Part shown: piece by piece, positions 57,593 to 64,000 of the stretch | Layout of the letters: each line of letters starts with the position of its first letter | Numbering within the stretch: position 1 is the first letter of the stretch | Assembly: GCA_038503075.1 (NCBI GenBank) | Contig: JBCAML010000019.1 | Location: forward strand, 930,001 to 994,000 | Length of the DNA stretch: 64,000 nucleotides | Source: Gyromitra esculenta | Lineage: Eukaryota > Ascomycota > Pezizomycetes > Pezizales > Discinaceae | Direction of reading: 5' to 3' | Translations under genes and position numbers: made by a program | Notes under the pieces: model-generated | What the model was told of the DNA's origin: nothing | What the model saw: only the letters and a program-made list of their open reading frames with translations | Databases searched by the model: none

Positions 57593-60500
57593 ATGGCTGA
57601 ATTTTATAAAAAAAATACGGTGTAACGGCGCCTGGTGTGTGTTTTTTTTTTTGGTAAGCTACATACCTCGTCTTGTTTCCTTTCTCGTCCCACCGTAACA
57701 AAGCTAACGGGTCGCACGTTTGATTTCAGAGCGAAACTTTTGTTGAGTTGCGGGCGTTTCCATGGGATTCCAATCTGCTGCTGCTGCTGTTGATTCGTAA
57801 TCGACTAGAAAAAGCTGGCTAGCTTGAGTTTATTTTTATGTTTTTTCAAATCGAATCATCACAGATGGGGAAATTCTTTTAATTCGACGTTTATTTATTT
57901 ATTTCTTGACTGAGATGGTCCTGGGGATTGCTGTGCTGTATTTCCTGTTTACTTTTTTTTATATAGCCATCTGTCTATACTGGTGTCTTTGTTTCCCGTT
58001 AAACGTGTTGTGCCTTTTGCTTGTTTTTCTTGTGAATTTATCGGTCTAGGGATGGGTATAACGGGAAATTTGGTCTCTGCATTTCGGGGGGGTTTTTCTT
58101 TAAGCGTGGAATCTACAAACGTTTTTGTTTTTTACTTTTCCATATGCATTAAATTTTTTTATAAATTCATGGGCTGCGTTTTTGGAGTCTGAGTCAGTTT
58201 TATATTTTTCCGTAAAGGGAGATCGAACGCTAGCAATCGCCGACTAGCTCTTTATTTTTTTTAGAAAAATATCGCAACCTGTGTCTCTCCGTGTTTACTC
58301 CGGCGACAGGGAATTTGAAGGAACCTCTTCACACCCCTGGTCCATGGCGTGGCGGCAGGAAAAACAAAGCAGAAACAGTGAATTTGTGATGGCTTTGAAT
58401 TTTGGCTCTTGATCGAATTAACGTATCCATGTTCACTCCACGTGCGTGCAGATTTAGTTGCAGATCTCTCAACGGTCTAACTCTCGATGGGGGCCGAGTG
58501 ACTAGGGGAAACATGAGCAAAACAATGACCGACGTGGCAGCGAATGCTGGGAGGGGCGGAATTTACCCCAGCCTTTTTTGGTGGGGGGACTGAAACATAA
58601 ACATGGTGATCATTGTGAAATCTCAGTCAATCTGCTAACGACATCCCCCCCCAGATTCTTTATCTTGGAGTGATGTAAACCTCCATGAATGCACAGGACC
58701 GGCGAGGCCCAAGAATGGCATTTTCCAACGCCACTTGAAGAGTTTTTCCACAAGCTCGAGTGAGGCACGGCTACTACTGGCTTCCAAACAATACTAACAT
58801 ACAGATCGAGGACGTACGTACTGAAGGAGCCCAGAAGGAAATGAAATCTCTTAACGCCCGCTATAGCAAATTAAGTTGGATTTGTTTTGTGTTGCATGCG
58901 ACAAACGAAAGTTTCTCATACGAATTAAAGCAGGGGAATCCGGATGGCCAGCCTCTCGGACGCAGCGCTACTGTCGTTCAAAAGAAAGCCGAGCTGCATG
59001 CATGAGTGTGAAATCAGCTGATGATAACGATAGCGAGTAAGCGGTGGTTTGCTTCCGATCACCCCGCCCAACCCGTTTTGATCCTCGATTGAAGCCAGTC
59101 TGCATGCGAAGGAGAACACATGCGGTGTATGCCATGTTGCACTGCAGCTTTCTGGGCTTTGGTCAGTAAACCGATTCTCGAAAGGGCATCACAGTCGCTG
59201 GCGCCTGGTCTTGTCCAAATTTCTAGGATTGCACATAGGGGGACGGCTAAAACGCGGCTATTAAGGCACGCGGCTGCGTCTAAGGCGTTTGTATGCGCGG
59301 ACTGAGAGCTGCGGCGTGGGACGACAACCACAACAACGCGGCTATGTCTGACTGGTCCCCCATTCACCCGCGGCATACCTGCTTTGCCAACTGTCACCCC
59401 CACCCTCTCTCCCCAAAGCGCCCTTCCGCGAAACCCACGGATGCCTATTTTGCGAATTGCAGCATATTTTTCAGCTCCGTGTGTGACTCGATGTCGGCAA
59501 TCGTCTTCTCTTGATGGTCTGCCCTGTTATGCTTTCGATAAAGACTACAGCATTCTATAGGATAATTACTTCCTTGAAGTACCTCATCCAGGGATAGTGA
59601 CCCGCGGCCATAAACGACCCAGAATCGAAAAAGTCCGTCATCAGAAATACATACACCGTTTGCATAACAATCCGAGTTCATATACGATGACAAAAAGATG
59701 CAGGGAAGAGCGGGGTAACCGGAGCCGCAATCAAGATCCGGTCAGAACTTCCGGGGGATCAAAAATTCCAAGTCAGATCTACTTAGTTGAGAGTGAGGCA
59801 ATTTAGTTGGGGCTGCTGCTTGTTGAAGTTAAATTCCCCAGCAAAACACGAGAAAATTTCACACGGAAAATTTCGAGAAAGACAGGTACGTTTCGACAAG
59901 GACAAGGTCGGTTTAAGTTTATTAACTGCTCCAAGCAAGAAATAACGTTCGTGAATCGGAGGATTGGGATAATGGAGTAAACGGATCCGGACCAAACACA
60001 GTAACGTTGAGGAAGGTTGTGGAGAATAAGCGAAGAGGCTCATTGAGATGCAGATCATCGAGACCGCACCCGCTTACTCCCTACAGCATGTGATGAGGTG
60101 GCACCCGTCACGTATGCATTCATACAAGCATATCCATTCTTGTTAAACGCACCCTTCGCATTCGGTCTGTGGCACCCCTCAATGGGCAGAGTCCAGGCAG
60201 GTACCGCTTGATGCCCGTTCGGATTTCACGCACCCATTAAGCAATATTTATCTACAATCAAGAAGCCCTTTCCCCTCCCCTTTCCTTGGGATCGATATTC
60301 TACTTATATCGAAATGGTCATATGAGCGAATTGAAGAGAATTCAGTGAATTGGATCACGGGCAATCTGTTCTGCCGACGGTAGTTTTCATTTCTCTGTCC
60401 CGACGGGGCGGAAGCCAGTCTTATCACTACATAGACTTCAATGAGGACGCGTCAATTATCGCAAATATCGAGGCCCCTTGGAACCTACAACTTGTAAGCT

Positions 60501-62799
60501 GTTCCTGCACATACTAATTTACCTTGCTCTTTCTTGCAGCATCGGTGAGGTCTCGCCGACGTCGTGGCCGTGCATTAAGTCCGATTGATTATTGGATCGA
60601 TACCCCAGCCACAGCTCTTGATAGAAAAAAAAACCGTTACACCTTGACTGATAGATGTATGAGTAAACCATACTCCCCTGCATCTCAAAGTCTCTGAACT
60701 GTAAAATCAGTCCCTTATTCTAGAACTTTCGGCGGGGCCAGTCGATTAGCGAGATCTGGGGTATCTGGGGGCATATGTGCCCATCTTCCATTTCACTTTT
60801 TGCGCTACGCAAATTATATGTGGAACAGCTAGGATGAGAACAAAGTTCGTCATATTAATTTAAATACACACGCAATGCAAATTTCCCTTTTTTACGCGTC
60901 ATCCTTCCATCATATCGTTTTTAACGAGGGGTAGATGTGTTGCATATCGCCAGAAAAAGTGTGTACCTACATATTTTGTTTCGTCAAACCCTCAGCCTTA
61001 CCGGCAAATAAAATGTGCCGAGATGGGCCTGTCTTTTGGGTTTACTTGCAGATAAGCAAGTTCGGAGGGTATGTACTGTAACATGTCTAGTCAGCAAAAA
61101 CGGCAACCGGCGTATGGAAAAGACTGAAGTACATGCGTAGGAATGCTGTATACAGCTAAACATATGGATCTTCATTGAGCCGGGATAATCGTTTCAAAAA
61201 ATCGAGTAGATTACCTACTAATTACGCACTCAAAGTTACGATTTAGCTGAAAGACGGGGTTTAATCTGTTTTGACGTTGCGGGATTTTATATATGCCAGT
61301 CACACACAGAGTTACTTTTTTCTCATTTTTATATAGGGAGTTATGGTTATTCCGGTGAGAAAATTTACATGTACCTGCTTTTGCCGTATGGGAGTGTGAT
61401 TCATGATGGATGGTTAGCGGTGGTTTATTTTTTATTTTTATGTTACTATATTTCACCTCCAGTCGAAACAACCCCGTTAGACATGGACCTCAATGTCTTC
61501 CCCCATTTAGGTTATCATAAGAGTTTTAACCTCCTGTTTCACATCAAGGCATAAAATACGCAATATGTCAAGCAATAACCTCTCTTATTTCGCAATCCTT
61601 GTGTTGATCCGGCCCGTGCCGTTAATTCTGAATCACGCATAAGCATAGCCATAGTTCCAGCTTTTTAAGGCTAACAACTATAGGGACCCCCTGCTGATTG
61701 AGGATTTGAGCTACTTTATTAATAATATCCCTGATAAAAACTTGTGTGTGATAAAATAAGCAAAAGAGAACTACCATGGCAGTAAATCCATGCAGGGTGT
61801 AAATTGTCGTACGATTCGAACATGAGGGCCGACATCCTAGATCCGTGCAAGTCATGTGATTGTCTTCAAAGTTTCATCTAGGGTCGCTGCTGGGAAGTGC
61901 CTTCGAATTGGTTTGCTGACTCCTTACATTTAGTTACGTGGTTCATAGCACTTCTTCTAATTGGATATCATAGCTCTAATAAATTGCGGTATATTTTTTT
62001 TTAGTTACGGGTATATGTCCTTGATAGCTCATCCACAAAACGTGAACCATGTATATCGCATGTGGGAACTCAAGTAAGTGAAGACCCATTGATTGGTTAT
62101 TTTGTGATCGCCGTTGATAAAATCCTTGGTTCTGATATCGAATGGTTTGTCTTTGGTATATCAAGTTCAAGGATGGATAGAGGTGCCGAACTAGGGACTG
62201 GGATGATAATTAGAGTATAAATATTTGGTAAGTCTGCCTTTTCTTTTTCTGGCCTAGAACGTCGGTTTGACGGAGAGACACCGGATATATGCATAACTGA
62301 CGGATCGGAGAGATTGTTAATGAGGTAGGGGTAGAAATGATGGTCCAGGTATTGAAAACACTTGGAATTTTCGTGACTAGTGATATTATTCTAATCTCTC
62401 TGTGCAGCATTTGGTCCAGCCTATCAAAGTCTTTCTCAGGGCGAACGGTCATCTGGAGAGGCGACTCAGTGTAGTCTCTGGCGATGTCTCAAAAGAAACG
62501 TTGAGGCGCCCAAAGAGCCTAGGATCTCCTTTTATTCTGTCTTGAACATTTTCCTGTGCCCCTGCAATAACCTAGACCGCTTGGCTAATTAACACGTACT
62601 GTACCGGATCAATAGTCACAGAAGTATTATCCGAAGGCTCAATCGCAATTCAATCGTCGATGCAATTGTATTGGTCCTAACTTCGGTTTATCCGGGCCAA
62701 GCGGAGAAAAAAGAAGAGGCCAGGAACTTGCGTACATGCATGCCATGCCCTCTAGAACCCGTATCCTAAGAATGCGGCCAAGACTCACCGCCACCTAAT
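57593..62799. other. 5.2-kb gene desert
   Basis: The T-rich 3' flank of the small Cys-rich ORF (to about 58300) is followed by sequence with only short overlapping frames and no recognisable protein or RNA. TACATGTA occurs at 61366. The right end is the 3' flank of the lysyl-tRNA synthetase gene. Confidence 0.5.
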
Positions 62800-64000
62800 T
62801 CAGCTTTCATCCTTCGTCTCCACCCTCTGCGCATGCGTGCCCCCCTGATTCACGGCCCCCCGCAGCCCGCCAAAGGTCAGTACTTCGCCGATCTTGTCGA
62901 CACCCGCAAAGAGCATACACAGCCTATCGATGCCCAAACCCCATCCACCAGTCGGCGGAAGACCCCACTCCAAAGCCGCACAGTAAACCTCATCGACCCC
63001 TCTCCCGACATCGGGCGTGGAATTCTCTTCGTCTCTCCATCCAAGCTGCTTTAGAAATTTTATCCTCTGCTCAGTTGGCGAATTCTCCTCCTCATAAGCA
63101 TTTACGATTTCATTGCCGTTAACAAAGAGCTCGACCCTCTCCGTCACTCTACGGCTATCCCGGATAGAAGATTTCGCTAGCGGTGATAACGCTTCGGGGT
63201 GGTGTGTGATAAAGGTGGGTTCCATACAAAGCGGCTCTAGATAAGTTCCCGAGAGTTTGTCTAGGATTCTCGGCAGGGTCGGCGAAACAGGCGGAGAAAC
63301 ATTAAGCTCCTCAAGTAGGCCGAGAAGCTGCTGCGTGACATCTTCCTCTGGCTGATTATCAAGGTCTGGTAGTTTTTTCCCCATTGCCTGTTCTAGTGCG
63401 GGAATAAACTCTAGTCTCTTGAATGGCGCCTTGAAGTCGATCTCGAGCTGGGCTAGATCCTTAAATCTTTCCTCCTTTAATTCTTGCACCTTTCTTGCGA
63501 GGCTTGAAAATAATGTCTCCGTGAACTCAATTAGATCATCTAGCCCTGCATATGCTTGATAAAACTCGCAGGTTGTGAACTCCGGATTATGGGTGGCGTC
63601 AATACCCTCATTTCTGAACTGGGCACCAATCTCAAAAACCCTGTCAATACCCCCGATAACCAACCTTTTCAACCATAACTCCGGAGCAATCCTCAGAGCA
63701 AGCTTTTTACCGCGATATGCCGTCGCCTCCGTCAAGAAAGGTCTTGCGATTGCGCCACCGGTCTCCTCAGACATGATAGGTGTCTGCACTTCTAAAAAGC
63801 CGCGTTGAAGGAATTGCTCGCGTAAGTGCTGGACGATGTGTGACCGCAATCTTAAGATCTGTGTGGCCTTAGGATTGACCATAAGATCAATGTGGCGGTT
63901 TTGCTGGCGTTTTTCGGAATTTCGGATCTCCGGCGGTGGGACGTTAAGGCAGGGCGATAGGAGCTCCATATGAGTTGTCGCAAACAACGATAGTTCCCCA
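62800..64000 (-). CDS. msk1: Mitochondrial lysyl-tRNA synthetase, C-terminal part (gene runs off the right edge)
   Basis: This class II aminoacyl-tRNA synthetase charges mitochondrial tRNA-Lys. The frame is open from the window edge (G-E-L-S-L-F-A-T...) to the stop at 62802-62800, about 399 codons, without introns. Motif 1 region: LRLRSHIVQHLREQFLQRGF and VQTPIMSEETGGAIARPF. Motif 2: VFEIGAQFRNEGIDATHNPEF, then TTCEFYQAYAG. Motif 3: GWGLGIDRLCMLFAG. Also seen are PTFITHHPEALSPLAK and VELFVNGNEIVNAYEEENSP, plus the C-terminal LTFGGLRGAV. The residue pattern and the insertion between motifs 2 and 3 fit fungal mitochondrial LysRS rather than the cytosolic enzyme. The N-terminal OB-fold and targeting peptide lie beyond the window, so localisation is by family resemblance. 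Confidence 0.92.
   Translation of the reverse strand, partial: GELSLFATTHMELLSPCLNVPPPEIRNSEKRQQNRHIDLMVNPKATQILRLRSHIVQHLREQFLQRGFLEVQTPIMSEETGGAIARPFLTEATAYRGKKLALRIAPELWLKRLVIGGIDRVFEIGAQFRNEGIDATHNPEFTTCEFYQAYAGLDDLIEFTETLFSSLARKVQELKEERFKDLAQLEIDFKAPFKRLEFIPALEQAMGKKLPDLDNQPEEDVTQQLLGLLEELNVSPPVSPTLPRILDKLSGTYLEPLCMEPTFITHHPEALSPLAKSSIRDSRRVTERVELFVNGNEIVNAYEEENSPTEQRIKFLKQLGWRDEENSTPDVGRGVDEVYCAALEWGLPPTGGWGLGIDRLCMLFAGVDKIGEVLTFGGLRGAVNQGGTHAQRVETKDES

Noticed and set aside
1..64000. tRNA, 5S rRNA and U6 snRNA genes
   Set aside because: I looked for T-arm strings (GGTTCGAATCC-like, both strands) and U6-like blocks; the few TTCGAAT hits (21041, 29947, 39212) have no matching stems, so no RNA gene is claimed. 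A covariance-model search would be decisive.
1..64000. CRISPR arrays or prokaryotic operon features
   Set aside because: All repeats are microsatellites or foldbacks without spacer structure, and the genes are intron-containing and eukaryotic.

Overview
The window reads as nuclear DNA of a filamentous ascomycete. Genes carry short introns, mostly 48-110 nt, with GT...AG ends and CTAAC/CTGAC-like branch sites. The proteins are fungal types: Dur3-type urea symporter, xylose reductase, Csn12, Sfr1/Mei5, a secretory-pathway PA-TM-RING ligase, and ankyrin/TPR repeat proteins. Low gene density (about 17 loci in 64 kb, with deserts of 4-8 kb) and many F-box/kinase/TPR repeat genes would suit a Pezizomycetes-like genome, but that placement is an inference. 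Nothing prokaryotic, viral or CRISPR-like was seen. All exon structures below were worked out by eye from frame continuity, splice signals and family knowledge; there is no transcript evidence.

Layout. 0-8 kb: the 5' part of an unrecognised gene (minus), a 4 kb low-complexity spacer, a PA-TM-RING E3 ligase gene (plus) and rmi1 (minus). 8-17 kb: an intronless F-box/ankyrin gene (minus), ribosomal protein eL31 (minus) and, divergent from it, a large-subunit catalase (plus). 17-24 kb: a C2H2-zinc-finger/TPR gene broken by an in-frame TAG, followed by a decayed desert. 23.7-34.6 kb: xylose reductase (plus), a 41-codon microprotein candidate, the urea transporter dur3 (minus), a small zinc-ribbon protein rebuilt from four exons (minus) and Sec61-beta (minus). 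36.8-44.3 kb: ribosomal protein eL20 (plus), a kinase-ankyrin fusion (minus), a foldback element and csn12 (plus). 45.7-49 kb: a coiled-coil ORF and sfr1/mei5. 49-62.8 kb: almost empty, with one foldback element and one 56-aa Cys-rich ORF. 62.8-64 kb: the 3' part of mitochondrial lysyl-tRNA synthetase (minus).

The conserved genes are housekeeping functions: translation (eL31, eL20, LysRS), protein translocation (Sec61-beta), ubiquitin or signalosome-type regulation (RING ligase, Csn12), recombination (Rmi1, Sfr1), oxidative stress (catalase), and carbon and nitrogen uptake (xylose reductase, Dur3). They show no operon-like or cluster logic. The accessory layer is a set of repeat-domain genes (F-box-ANK, kinase-ANK, C2H2-TPR). 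The kinase-ANK and C2H2-TPR genes have very similar internal repeats, as in fungal non-self-recognition families.

The most unusual window-wide signal is the 8-bp palindrome TACATGTA. I count 17 copies where about one is expected, all outside called coding exons. Other points of interest are the RIP-like damage in the C2H2-TPR gene, two foldback (MITE-like) elements, 10-nt and 19-nt microexons, and start codons followed at once by introns in two highly expressed genes.
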